From DTPU01 sp963827855 (lineage in GTDB: Bacteria > Planctomycetota > Phycisphaerae > Sedimentisphaerales > Anaerobacaceae), in the NCBI GenBank assembly GCA_963827855.1, contig CAWHBY010000001.1, positions 744,001 through 808,000 of the forward strand: DNA of 64,000 nt, in the 5' to 3' direction. Position numbers and translations under genes: made by a program. Positions 44,655 through 52,993 of the stretch are shown here, one piece after another; positions within the stretch are counted from its first letter, which is position 1; each line of letters starts with the position of its first letter. Below the pieces are notes generated by a model that ran no database searches, was not told where the DNA came from, and saw only the letters and a list, made by a program, of their open reading frames with translations.

Positions 44655-46262
44655 TCAGTTCGATTTCAGGAATTCTCTCGCCGCTACCAGGCTGTCGATC
44701 AGGGTGTGCAGTTCTTCGTCCGTGACTTGGCCGTTGATCGCCAGGGCGGGGAAGGTGTTGGCAGGGGACTCCAGGATGAAGCCGACCCGGTCCTCTGAGG
44801 GGGCATCCTTGACCCTGGCGCGGGCACTCTGGATCAGGATCTGGGCGAGCCACTTGCTGCGCCCTCCGCCCCAGACCTTGAAGCCGTTTGGAGAGGTGTA
44901 GACCAGGGTGCCTTGCTTGACTACGCCACCCAGCATGGCGTTGTAGGACGGCGACTGTACGAGCACCACGTGGCGATGGTCGTCTGCAGTCGCGGCGAAG
45001 AAGAACATCCGCTTGCCCGGGCTGACAGGATCAAAGACGTCCATAATCGTGGGACTCTTGGTCCACGCAGGCACGGTCTTGAACACGTAGGTCTCGAAGT
45101 CTGCCCGCTCGACCATCCTCTTGACCGAGATGTCGGGGATGACCATGTCGGGGGTGACCGTGGCCTGGCCTCCTGTGGTGCTCAGCCCCGACAGCTCCGC
45201 CAGGTCCCAGCCGATCTCGGGTCTGTCTGCGGGCCTAGCGAAGACCCTCCGGATGCTGATGTGGAGTTGGCCTTCCACGATGAACTGCTTCTCGGCTATG
45301 GTGTTGTCATCGTCACGGACCTTGAAGAGCCAGAAGGTCTTTGTCTGGCCGTTGGGGTCTGGCGTGCCGACCTTGAATACGTGGATCGCAGCACCGTCGG
45401 CGAGCGTCCCGGTCTCGGTTGCGAGCACCATGGAGTCCTTGCTGTCCAGGCCGCTCTGCATGCCTGCGGCAAGGCCGAAGAAGTCACCGGGCTTCTGCGG
45501 GGCCGTGAACTTCTCGCTGACCTGCTCCTTGACGACCTGCAGCCTGCCTTCGGAGGAGACCTGTGAGGCATACACGGACTGGCCGTCATAGGAGTTGGCG
45601 AATGCGACCGCTTTCTCAGTCTGGAGGACGCGGACAAATCGGCCGCTGGCTGGATCATACCAGGCCTGATCCGTGACCGTGTAGGGCTGATCCTCCACTG
45701 CCAGCTTCAGTTGATCGAGCCTGAGCCGGCCGTCCGCCTTCAGGGACGATATGGGCAGCCAGGAGGAGCCCAGTGCCTTGAACGCCGCGCAGGGGTACAC
45801 GGTGATCACGTTGCTGATGTGAACGACCTGTTGGCCCGTGAACAGGGCGTTCTCTGCTGCCATGGCTGAGGCCAGCAGGGGGGGGATGAGCGTGGGCTGG
45901 GTCTGGGACTTCGGCCCCAAGAGGGCCGCCACTGAAACCACCGCGGCGATGATTGCTGCAGCGGCGAGCTTGATCAGGGAACTGGCCATGATTCTTCTCC
46001 ACAAGGTAATCTGCTCAACGCGCATGGCTGGCCTGGCGATGACCGCCTCGATGGCAGCCTTGGCGGCTGCGTCGATCCTGGCGTCCAGTTGAAGGCCATA
46101 TTCCGTGAGCAGTTGACTGTCGTGTTCCAGGGCCCTTAGGTACTCTCTGCACCCAGGGCATGTCTCGATATGTTGAAGCAGGCCGGCCTCTTGCTGCGGG
46201 TCCAGCAGACGCAACGCGCGATCGGCAATCCTGTCCTGCATGGGTTCACAGGGCTTGTTCAT
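44655..46262 (-). CDS. Membrane anti-sigma factor with zinc-binding N-terminus and large outer domain
   Basis: 535 residues. The ZAS motif H31-x3-C35-x2-C38 (HIETCPGC) lies in a short cytoplasmic domain. One membrane helix is near 92-115 (LIKLAAAAIIAAVVSVAALLG). About 420 residues follow outside, with repeated beta-rich sequence (QPYTVTDQAWYDPASGRFVRVLQTEKAVAF, QFIVEGQLHISIRR) resembling outer-membrane-lipoprotein-carrier-like folds only in general character. ATG overlaps the sigma gene stop as ATGA, so the two are translationally coupled. It should hold the ECF sigma factor inactive until an envelope signal is sensed. The large sensor part is unusual. Confidence 0.85.
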   Translation of the reverse strand: MNKPCEPMQDRIADRALRLLDPQQEAGLLQHIETCPGCREYLRALEHDSQLLTEYGLQLDARIDAAAKAAIEAVIARPAMRVEQITLWRRIMASSLIKLAAAAIIAAVVSVAALLGPKSQTQPTLIPPLLASAMAAENALFTGQQVVHISNVITVYPCAAFKALGSSWLPISSLKADGRLRLDQLKLAVEDQPYTVTDQAWYDPASGRFVRVLQTEKAVAFANSYDGQSVYASQVSSEGRLQVVKEQVSEKFTAPQKPGDFFGLAAGMQSGLDSKDSMVLATETGTLADGAAIHVFKVGTPDPNGQTKTFWLFKVRDDDNTIAEKQFIVEGQLHISIRRVFARPADRPEIGWDLAELSGLSTTGGQATVTPDMVIPDISVKRMVERADFETYVFKTVPAWTKSPTIMDVFDPVSPGKRMFFFAATADDHRHVVLVQSPSYNAMLGGVVKQGTLVYTSPNGFKVWGGGRSKWLAQILIQSARARVKDAPSEDRVGFILESPANTFPALAINGQVTDEELHTLIDSLVAAREFLKSN

Positions 46263-46789
46263 AGGGCATCTCCCTGTTCGCTCAGAAGGTGGTGGAGTCC
46301 CTGCAGAGCGGCTCGAAGTCGCTGATAGACGTTGGATCCAGACGTCTGCATGTTCCGAGCGATCTCATCCACATCCTTGTGCTCAAGATAGTACATCACG
46401 AGGGGCACGCGCAACCGCTCGGGTAGCCTTGCCAGGGCCCGCTCCAGATCGATGCTGTGCGTGGACTCACGCCCGGAGGCGGGTGGGTCGCACAGTCTGT
46501 CAGTAGAGCGGTCCATACGTTGCCTACTCCGAAGGAGGTTGATCGAGTTGTTCTTGGCGATCCGGACGATCCAGGGGCCGAACTGGGCTGCATCCCTGAG
46601 TGTCCGGATCTCCGTCAGGCCCTTCAGGAAGGTCTCCTGGCTGACGTCTTCAGCATCGCAGGTCCGGCTCACCACACCGAGGCAGGTGAGGAACACCGCC
46701 TTGTAGTGGCGTTTGACCAACTCTGCGTAGGCCTGCCCATTGCCGCTGCAGGCCTGGCCTACCAGCGCCTTGTCCGTGAGACCTTCCAA
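46259..46789 (-). CDS. ECF-subfamily RNA polymerase sigma factor
   Basis: 176 residues with regions 2 and 4 only. Region 2: AYAELVKRHYKAVFLTCL, DAEDVSQETFLKGL and FGPWIVRIAKNNSINLLR. Region 4: ALARLPERLRVPLVMYYLEHKDVDEIARNMQTSGSNVYQRLRAAL. The start is TTG 46789 with GGAG nine bases upstream. It directs transcription of genes under control of the coupled anti-sigma factor, probably including its own operon. The promoter should lie in 46790-46900, but I cannot identify the recognition elements. Confidence 0.93.
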   Translation of the reverse strand: MEGLTDKALVGQACSGNGQAYAELVKRHYKAVFLTCLGVVSRTCDAEDVSQETFLKGLTEIRTLRDAAQFGPWIVRIAKNNSINLLRSRQRMDRSTDRLCDPPASGRESTHSIDLERALARLPERLRVPLVMYYLEHKDVDEIARNMQTSGSNVYQRLRAALQGLHHLLSEQGDAL

Positions 46790-46944
46790 ATGAGCGACTC
46801 CTGAACCATGGTTCCCAGAGATAGTCTCTAACCTAAAGACAATCAGCAGGACTGTATTTTACAGAGGAAGCGGGAAAACAGGAGTGAGTAGACAGGAGTG
46901 GAGGAGTACGAAGGGGCGAATCGGAGAAGTGTGGGGCGTCCGTG

Positions 46945-47781
46945 TCAGACGCCTTCTCCTGAGTTCTGGGTTCTAGCTTCTGGCTTCAGGCTTCTGAGCC
47001 TAGAACCAGAACCGCACGGTTCCACCCTCGGCGCGGTCTTGGTGTCGTGCCTGATCACCATCTCCTGGAAAGGACGCCACGCGGTGTGTCCGTCCAGGAA
47101 CACGATGTTGCCGCCGGCGGGGTAGTTGTTCTTCATGTGTCCGCTCTGGTGTCCCCCGATCGTGTTGTCAGACTGAATCCCCCAGAACTTGTCGGTGATG
47201 GCCACATCGGCGCTGGCGCCGGTCCCCACCGAAGGAACGGCATCTACGGCGAGCTCTATTGAACTCGCATTGCGGACCGTGATCTTCGTGATGTACGGCT
47301 TCTTGTACTCCAAGGCGAGGGCGTTCATGTAGACTGCGCCACCCGAAGGATTCCCGTACTCGGATCGTTTGCCGAGCCAGGAATACCCTATCACTCTCCG
47401 CTGGGTGTCGACATCCGTGACGTCAGGCCCTTTGAAGTCCCACCATTCAATGAGGGCCTTCTTGTCCTTGACCGTGAGGGTGATGCCCGGGCAGTACATC
47501 ATGTCGCGCTTTGCGCCGTTCTGGATCAGGAGGTTGGCTGTCCTTCTGGGCACGTCCCACAGCCAGTCTCCTTGCTTGGGATAGACTGGGATCAAGCCCC
47601 TGTAGTCGTTGGCATACATGTGCGTGGCAACGCCGAGCTGCCGCAGGTTGTTCATGCACTTGAGCCGCCGCCCCCTCTCCTTGGTGGCCTGGAGGCCGGG
47701 CATGAGGATGCCCAACAGGACCGCAATGATGGCTATGACCACCAGCAACTCGATCAGGGTGAACGCCTTGGACCGCCGCAT
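46945..47781 (-). CDS. Prepilin-type cleavage/methylation domain protein (pseudopilin)
   Basis: 278 residues. The type IV prepilin signal is MRRSKAFTLIELLVVIAIIAVLLGILMP, cut before Phe and methylated by a PilD-type peptidase; E is at +5. The rest resembles planctomycete type II secretion-like pseudopilins, with GRRLKCMNNLRQLG and a C-terminal end GGNIVFLDGHTAWRPF (H-X9-DG-like). ATG 47781 has a perfect AAGGAGGT eight bases upstream; the longer frame from 47820 is unlikely. The last 22 or so residues (SRLRSLKPEARTQNSGEGV region) are encoded by a TTCTGG-word repeat tract, so the original stop may have been lost. Confidence 0.9.
   Translation of the reverse strand: MRRSKAFTLIELLVVIAIIAVLLGILMPGLQATKERGRRLKCMNNLRQLGVATHMYANDYRGLIPVYPKQGDWLWDVPRRTANLLIQNGAKRDMMYCPGITLTVKDKKALIEWWDFKGPDVTDVDTQRRVIGYSWLGKRSEYGNPSGGAVYMNALALEYKKPYITKITVRNASSIELAVDAVPSVGTGASADVAITDKFWGIQSDNTIGGHQSGHMKNNYPAGGNIVFLDGHTAWRPFQEMVIRHDTKTAPRVEPCGSGSRLRSLKPEARTQNSGEGV
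46959..47013. repeat. TTCTGGGTTCTAGCTTCTGG word tract inside the 3' end of the pseudopilin gene
   Basis: Reiterated TTCTGGG, TTCTAGC, TTCTGGC, TTCAGGC, TTCTGAG words, followed by the opposed TAGAACCAGAACC. It is the same kind of tract as at 11139 and 44600, but here lies within the reading frame and codes for its C-terminal tail. Confidence 0.65.
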
Positions 47782-48293
47782 AGACCATACCTCCTTCTGA
47801 CCCGGAAGGGGGACCCGCACGCCGTGTTGAAATCCTCACCTTCCTGGTCTAGGTCCCGATACAACCTTTCATGCTACACAACTCGAGGATGCCATGTCAA
47901 TCCGAAATGCCCCCGGACTGAAGGGTTTTGGCGCTCGCTCCTGCGATCCCGCGGGACTCAGGCCCGTGTCCGTGCCGCGTAATCCTCCCACTTCGGGTGG
48001 TCTTACGGTTGCAGCGAAGCCCGGGATCTGCTATCCTGTGGTCAGTAAGGCAGTCGCAGATCAGGAGCTGGTGATGGTCGGTTGTGCCCATCCGAGAGAG
48101 ATGGCCAGGGGGCTGGGATGGGGGGACCGAAGGGTCCGCGCACATTCAAAACACGCAATTCCAGGATCAGTCAGTTTCCAGGTCTGCAGTGCGCCCATTC
48201 TGCGTGAGTATGCGTACCCGTGAGAGACCGCCAGGTTGTGTGGACCGGGCGGTGTGCATAGGTAGGTATTGTAGGTGTCTGGAGGAAGAGAGC
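47782..48293. other. 512-nt gap between divergent pseudopilin and secreted-protein genes
   Basis: It holds the strong ribosome-binding site of the pseudopilin at the left end and GGAGGAAGAG of the secreted protein at the right end. Between them no gene, RNA or clear promoter is recognised; the right 210 nt are open in the frame of the secreted protein but not protein-like. Confidence 0.5.
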
Positions 48294-51242
48294 ATGTTGA
48301 TCAAGAGGATTACCGTATCCCTTTTGTTCCTGGGGGTGATGTTGGGCTATGGCGTGAGGGAGGCAAGGGCAGTCGACATCGTGTTCATCGACAGCAATAC
48401 GGCGACGTATCAGCCTGGAGACGATGCACTCAAGTCCTACATGGAACTGCTCGGGTATTCGGTCACCTACCTGGATGACGACAAGGCCAAGGCGGACATG
48501 CAGGCGGCATGTCTGATCGCGAAAGTGGTCTTTGTGTCCGAGTCCTGTGACTCCAAGAAGGTCAGGGACAAGATCACAGGGGTGGCGGTGCCCATGATCA
48601 TCACGGAGTCCTGGGCCTGGGATGAGATGGGGCTCACCAAGGGTGGAGGCGGCGGCCAGAATGTGACCTCGCCCACCGTGAACATCGTGGCCCCGGATCA
48701 CCCTATGGCCGCCCATCTGAGCGGGACCGTGACCGTCTACAGCGACGTCACGGGCACACCACGAGGAGCCGCACGCATGGCCAATGGCCTTGCCGGCCCG
48801 GCGGCCACGGTCATTGCGAGGGCCAAGCTGCCTGATGGGGTGACCTACGATATCATCTACTACTATCCCAAGGGCGCGGCCCTGCCGGCTGCGCCTCTGG
48901 ACAGTCCTCCAAGTCCGCAGGTCGCTGCGGACCTCCGTATCTGCCTCGGCTTTGACGAGCAGTCGTATCTCCTCTGGAACCAGAACGCCTACGACCTGCT
49001 CGAAGCGGCGATTCGGTTTGCGATAGGCGATGCGCCGGGCCCGGCGGACGTGCCTCTCGACTCAGCCCTGTCCTGGAAGGCCGGATCGGGTGCGGTGACC
49101 TACGACGTCTACCTTGGAAGCAACCGTGATGACGTCAAGATGGCCAGCAAGACCGATCCCAAAGGTCTGCTGTTGAGCCAGGCCCAGGACGCCAACACCT
49201 TTGACCCGGCCGGGCTCTTTGAGTACGGCAAGGTCTACTACTGGCGAGTGGACCAGGTCAAGACCGCCGATGCTACCCTGGCCAAGGGGGCAGTCTGGAG
49301 ATTCACGGCCGAGACCTACGCCTACCCGATCGCCTCGGCCATCAAGGCCACGGCATCCAGCTCGATGGGCGGCGACATGGGACCTGCCAAGACCGCCGAT
49401 GGCTCTGGACTGAATGCGGACGGCCTGCATGGCACTGATGTCACGACCATGTGGCTCTCGGAAGGCAAGGATGATAAGGCCTGGATTCAGTACGAATTCG
49501 ACAGGGTCTACAAGCTCCATCAGATGTGGGTCTGGAACTTCAACCAGGACGTTGAGCAGGCGACCGGGTTCGGATGCAAGGAAGTGGCTGTAGAGGTCTC
49601 CACGGACGGCATCACCTGGACGAGCGTGGCAGGCGTGCCGCAGTTTGTCCAGGCGCCGGGGACCAATGGCTATGCCCATGACACGACTGTGGCGATGGCC
49701 GGTGCGTTGGCCAGATTCGTCAGGCTTACCGTGAAGAGCACCTGGGGTGCTGGGCAGTGCGGGCTGAGTGAAGTCAAGTTCTTCTATGTGCCTGTCGTCG
49801 CCTACGGTCCGCAGCCTGCCAGCGGCGGCACGGCCGTGTCCGTGACCACGACGCTGAATTGGAGGCCCGGCCGGGAGGCGGCTTCGCATGATCTGGTCAT
49901 GAGCACAGACTCCGCAGCCGTGGCGGCTGGCACGGTGGCTGTGAAGTCCCTGACCGGACACAGCTTGAACCTGAGTTCCCTGTCGCCGGAATACGGCCGG
50001 ACCTACTACTGGAGGGTCAACGAGGTCAACGACGCTGCGGCCCACAAGGTCTGGTCTGGTGACGTGTGGAGCTTCACGACCATCGGTTACGGTGTCGTCG
50101 ACGACTTCGAGGCGTATGACGACGCGTGCAACCGCGTCTTCTTCAGTTGGATCGACGGGTATGGACATTCGGGATCCACGGATTGTGGTGTCTCGCCCTC
50201 TCAGGGCAACCTGACCGGTTCCACGGTCGGCAACATCAGTGCACCCTTTGCGGAACGTACAATCGTGCGCTCGGGCAAGCAGTCCATGCCTTTCGAATAC
50301 GACAACTCCAAGGCCCCGTTCTACTCTGAGACGGGACGGGAGTGGTCCTCTGTCCAGGCGTGGACGGGTGGCGGCGTCAACGCCCTGAGTGTGCACTTCT
50401 GGGGCAAGCCCACCTCCTTCGAGGAGACCCCCGCGGGCCAGATCGTCATGAATGGGATTGGCTCCGACATCTTCAAGACAGATGACCAGTTCCGCTATCT
50501 GTACAAGACCCTCACGGGCAATGGCACGATCATTGCCAGGGTCGACGGCGTCGCGGACGCCCATCCCTGGTCGCTGGCAGGTGTCATGATCCGGGAGGGG
50601 ACTGCCACCGGCTCGCCATTCGCCGGCGTCTTCCTGTCTGCCGCCAACGGCGTGCGTTTCCGCGTCCGGACCAAGGCCAACAGCGATGTGGTTACGGATA
50701 CGAACTTCGTGACTCCCGAGCAAGTTGCCCTGCGATCGCCGGTCTGGGTCAAGCTCGAACGCACGAACTCCGACTTCAAGGCCTATTATTCACAGGACGG
50801 CAAGAACTGGACCCTGATGGTCTTCAGCCCTCAGTCTGTCCTGATGGCGAGCACGGTCACCGTGGGCCTGGCGGTGTGCAGTCACAATGCCTCCATCCCC
50901 ACGCTCGGCAGGTTCTCGAACGTCACCACGACGGGCACTGGCGCCTGGCAGATGGCGGAGATCGGCGCGACCCAACCTGTGGGCAATGCGCCCGACGCCT
51001 TCTATGTTGTGGTCCAGGACAGTGCGGGCAAGAGCAAGACGGTGACCTATCCTGACCGCACGGCCATCTGCGCAGGCGCCTGGCAGGAGTGGAACATCCC
51101 CCTGACCGAGTTCACCTCTGCAGGGGTCAACATCCTGAGCGTCAAGAAGGTGATCATCGGTGTAGGGGACAGGACCTCGCCCCAGGCCTCTGGAGCCGGC
51201 AAGCTGTACATCGATGATCTCCAACTGATCAGGACCGAGTAG
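48294..51242 (+). CDS. Large secreted multidomain protein with discoidin (F5/8 type C)-like and fibronectin-like modules
   Basis: 982 residues from ATG 48294, which follows GGAGGAAGAG. Signal peptide MLIKRITVSLLFLGVMLGYG. Order by eye: an N-terminal alpha/beta domain (IVFIDSNTATYQPGDDALKSY, IITESWAWDEMGL), a fibronectin-like module (LSWKAGSGAVTYDVYLGSN, YYWRVDQV), an F5/8 type C-like module (IASAIKATASSSM, WIQYEFDRVYKLHQMWVWN, ARFVRLTVKSTWG), a second fibronectin-like module (YYWRVNEVNDAA), and a C-terminal lectin-like region (ARVDGVADAHPWSLAGVMIRE, WVKLERTNSDFKAYYS, KLYIDDLQLIR). It is probably a surface or secreted carbohydrate-binding protein. No catalytic site is recognised. Confidence 0.85.
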   Translation: MLIKRITVSLLFLGVMLGYGVREARAVDIVFIDSNTATYQPGDDALKSYMELLGYSVTYLDDDKAKADMQAACLIAKVVFVSESCDSKKVRDKITGVAVPMIITESWAWDEMGLTKGGGGGQNVTSPTVNIVAPDHPMAAHLSGTVTVYSDVTGTPRGAARMANGLAGPAATVIARAKLPDGVTYDIIYYYPKGAALPAAPLDSPPSPQVAADLRICLGFDEQSYLLWNQNAYDLLEAAIRFAIGDAPGPADVPLDSALSWKAGSGAVTYDVYLGSNRDDVKMASKTDPKGLLLSQAQDANTFDPAGLFEYGKVYYWRVDQVKTADATLAKGAVWRFTAETYAYPIASAIKATASSSMGGDMGPAKTADGSGLNADGLHGTDVTTMWLSEGKDDKAWIQYEFDRVYKLHQMWVWNFNQDVEQATGFGCKEVAVEVSTDGITWTSVAGVPQFVQAPGTNGYAHDTTVAMAGALARFVRLTVKSTWGAGQCGLSEVKFFYVPVVAYGPQPASGGTAVSVTTTLNWRPGREAASHDLVMSTDSAAVAAGTVAVKSLTGHSLNLSSLSPEYGRTYYWRVNEVNDAAAHKVWSGDVWSFTTIGYGVVDDFEAYDDACNRVFFSWIDGYGHSGSTDCGVSPSQGNLTGSTVGNISAPFAERTIVRSGKQSMPFEYDNSKAPFYSETGREWSSVQAWTGGGVNALSVHFWGKPTSFEETPAGQIVMNGIGSDIFKTDDQFRYLYKTLTGNGTIIARVDGVADAHPWSLAGVMIREGTATGSPFAGVFLSAANGVRFRVRTKANSDVVTDTNFVTPEQVALRSPVWVKLERTNSDFKAYYSQDGKNWTLMVFSPQSVLMASTVTVGLAVCSHNASIPTLGRFSNVTTTGTGAWQMAEIGATQPVGNAPDAFYVVVQDSAGKSKTVTYPDRTAICAGAWQEWNIPLTEFTSAGVNILSVKKVIIGVGDRTSPQASGAGKLYIDDLQLIRTE

Positions 51243-51272
51243 AGACGGTCCGTTGCGGATGAGACAGGGCTT

Positions 51273-51302
51273 GGGGCCGGCGTCATTCGGGATGCCGGCC
51301 CC
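51273..51302 (+). terminator. Strong GC hairpin after the secreted multidomain protein
   Basis: GGGGCCGGC (51273-51281) and GCCGGCCCC (51294-51302) form a perfect 9-bp stem with a 12-nt loop, 30 nt after the stop. There is no U-tract, so it may stop transcription only partly or with Rho. Confidence 0.55.
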
Positions 51303-51464
51303 GGTCATAGCGTCAGATTTTCTGTTGGACTGGCAGAGTCCTGCACACGCGGGCCAGGGGATTGCAGGGCCGGCCCCGGGGACACTTGATCCCACGGCAG
51401 GATGAGGGTATCATCGGCTGAGTCAAGTTACCTGATTGGGGCAGTCTATTGAAGGGGTCCTGCA

Positions 51465-52811
51465 ATGAACGAGAAGAAGATCCGCAGACGTGACTTCCTG
51501 GCCGGAACTGCAGCCATCGCGGCATTCACTGTCGTCCCCCGGCACGTCCTGGGGGGGGCAGGCAATACCCCGCCCAGCGAGAAGATCAACATTGCAGGCA
51601 TCGGCATAGGCGGCCAGGGCGCTTCAGACCTCAGGGAGCTTGAAAGCCAGAATATCGTGGCCCTCTGCGACGTCGACTGGGGCTACGCAAAGCCTACCTT
51701 CGATCGCTACCCGAATGCCAAGAAGTACCGGGACTTCAGGGAGATGCTCGACAAGGAGGACAAGAACATCGACGGCGTGGTGGTCGCGACCCCTGACCAC
51801 AACCACGCCCTGATCTCCGTGGCAGCCCTCAAGCGGGGCAAGCACGTGTACTGCGAGAAGCCCCTGACTCACTCGGTCTATGAGGCCCGCATGGTGGCGG
51901 AAGAGGCCCGCAAGAGGGGCTTGGCCACTCAGATGGGCAATCAAGGCCAGGCCTCCATCGAGACCCGCCTGACCTGTGAGACCATCTGGGACGGCGCCAT
52001 CGGCCAGGTTCACGAGGTCCACGTCTGGACCGACAGACCCCTGCGGGGCATCAATGACGTGTACTGGCCGCAGGGCGTAGGCCGACCGACCGACACACCG
52101 CCGGTCCCTGAGACCATGGCCTGGGACCTGTGGCTGGGACCTGCCCCGGCCAGGCCGTACCATCCGTCCTATGCACCCTTCAAGTGGCGGGGGTGGTGGG
52201 ACTTTGGGACGGGTGCGCTCGGTGACATCGGTTGTCACACGATCGACCCCGTGTTCAGGGCCTTGAAGCTGGGGCACCCCACGAGCGTGGAGGCCTGCTG
52301 TACGCTGGTCAACAACGAGACTTACCCTGTAGCCTCACGCGTGACCTATGAGTTTCCGGCCCGAGAGGGCCTGGTGCCCGTGAAGCTGCACTGGTACGAC
52401 GGCGGCATGAAGCCCCCTCGTCCGCCGGAGTTGGAGGACGACCGGCAGTGGGGCACGGGTGACACCCTCTACGTGGGCGACAAGGGCAAGATGTTGGGCT
52501 ACAGGCTGATCCCGGAGACCAGGGCCAAGGAATACGGCAAGCCGCCGGAGAGGATCCCTCGCTCCATCGGCCACTACCTCGAGTGGGTCGAGGCCTGCAA
52601 GGGCGGGAAGCCCGCAGGGTCCAATTTCCCGGATCACGCAGGCCTGTTGGCCCAGGTGGTGCTCCTGGGCAACATCGCGATACGCCCGGCCCTCAAGGAC
52701 AAGCTGACGCGGACCAAGCTCATGTGGGACGGCGCCAATATGAAGATCACGAACCTCCCTGAGGCCAATCAGTATCTTCACACCCAGTACCGCGAAGGGT
52801 GGTCGCTGTGA
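51465..52811 (+). CDS. Tat-exported Gfo/Idh/MocA-family oxidoreductase
   Basis: 448 residues. The twin-arginine signal is RRRDFLAGTAAIAAF near residues 7-21. The NAD(P)-binding domain has INIAGIGIGGQGASDL; the family motif is HVYCEKPLTHSVYEA, and the C-terminal domain carries WRGWWDFGTGALGDIGCHTIDPVF, as in planctomycete secreted members. Such enzymes oxidise sugars, inositols or glycosides, often at C3, with a tightly bound NAD(P). The convergent DUF1080 gene may act on the 3-keto product. Several bases of GGGGTCC lie upstream of ATG 51465, a weak binding site. Confidence 0.92.
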   Translation: MNEKKIRRRDFLAGTAAIAAFTVVPRHVLGGAGNTPPSEKINIAGIGIGGQGASDLRELESQNIVALCDVDWGYAKPTFDRYPNAKKYRDFREMLDKEDKNIDGVVVATPDHNHALISVAALKRGKHVYCEKPLTHSVYEARMVAEEARKRGLATQMGNQGQASIETRLTCETIWDGAIGQVHEVHVWTDRPLRGINDVYWPQGVGRPTDTPPVPETMAWDLWLGPAPARPYHPSYAPFKWRGWWDFGTGALGDIGCHTIDPVFRALKLGHPTSVEACCTLVNNETYPVASRVTYEFPAREGLVPVKLHWYDGGMKPPRPPELEDDRQWGTGDTLYVGDKGKMLGYRLIPETRAKEYGKPPERIPRSIGHYLEWVEACKGGKPAGSNFPDHAGLLAQVVLLGNIAIRPALKDKLTRTKLMWDGANMKITNLPEANQYLHTQYREGWSL

Positions 52812-52990
52812 GTTACGGGTTGTGAGTTGTTGGTTGCTGGTTGCTGGTTGTGGGCAGGCGCCACTTGGCGGGCTGCCCGGGACTTCTACGGCAAGAGTGG
52901 TAGGGTGGGCTATGCCCACCATTGGGGAAGCCGGTGTGCGAAGCACACCCTACCCAACTCACAACCCGCAATCCATAACTCACAACTACC
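52808..52990. repeat. Opposed GTTGTGAG / CTCACAAC arms around a double hairpin
   Basis: Words GGTTGTGAGTTGTTGG and GCTGGTTGCTGGTTG at the left face CCAACTCACAACCC and AACTCACAACTACC at the right. In the middle, GGTAGGGTG (52899-52907) is inverted at 52946-52954 and encloses two perfect hairpins: GGTGGGC TAT GCCCACC (52904-52920) and GGTGTGC GAA GCACACC (52933-52949). The core looks like a REPIN-type unit inserted into a word-repeat tract, between two convergent genes. Confidence 0.7.
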
Positions 52991-52993
52991 CGG

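Noticed and set aside
49062..50723. 553-codon minus-strand frame
   Set aside because: Antisense to the secreted multidomain gene, without signal peptide or known motifs.
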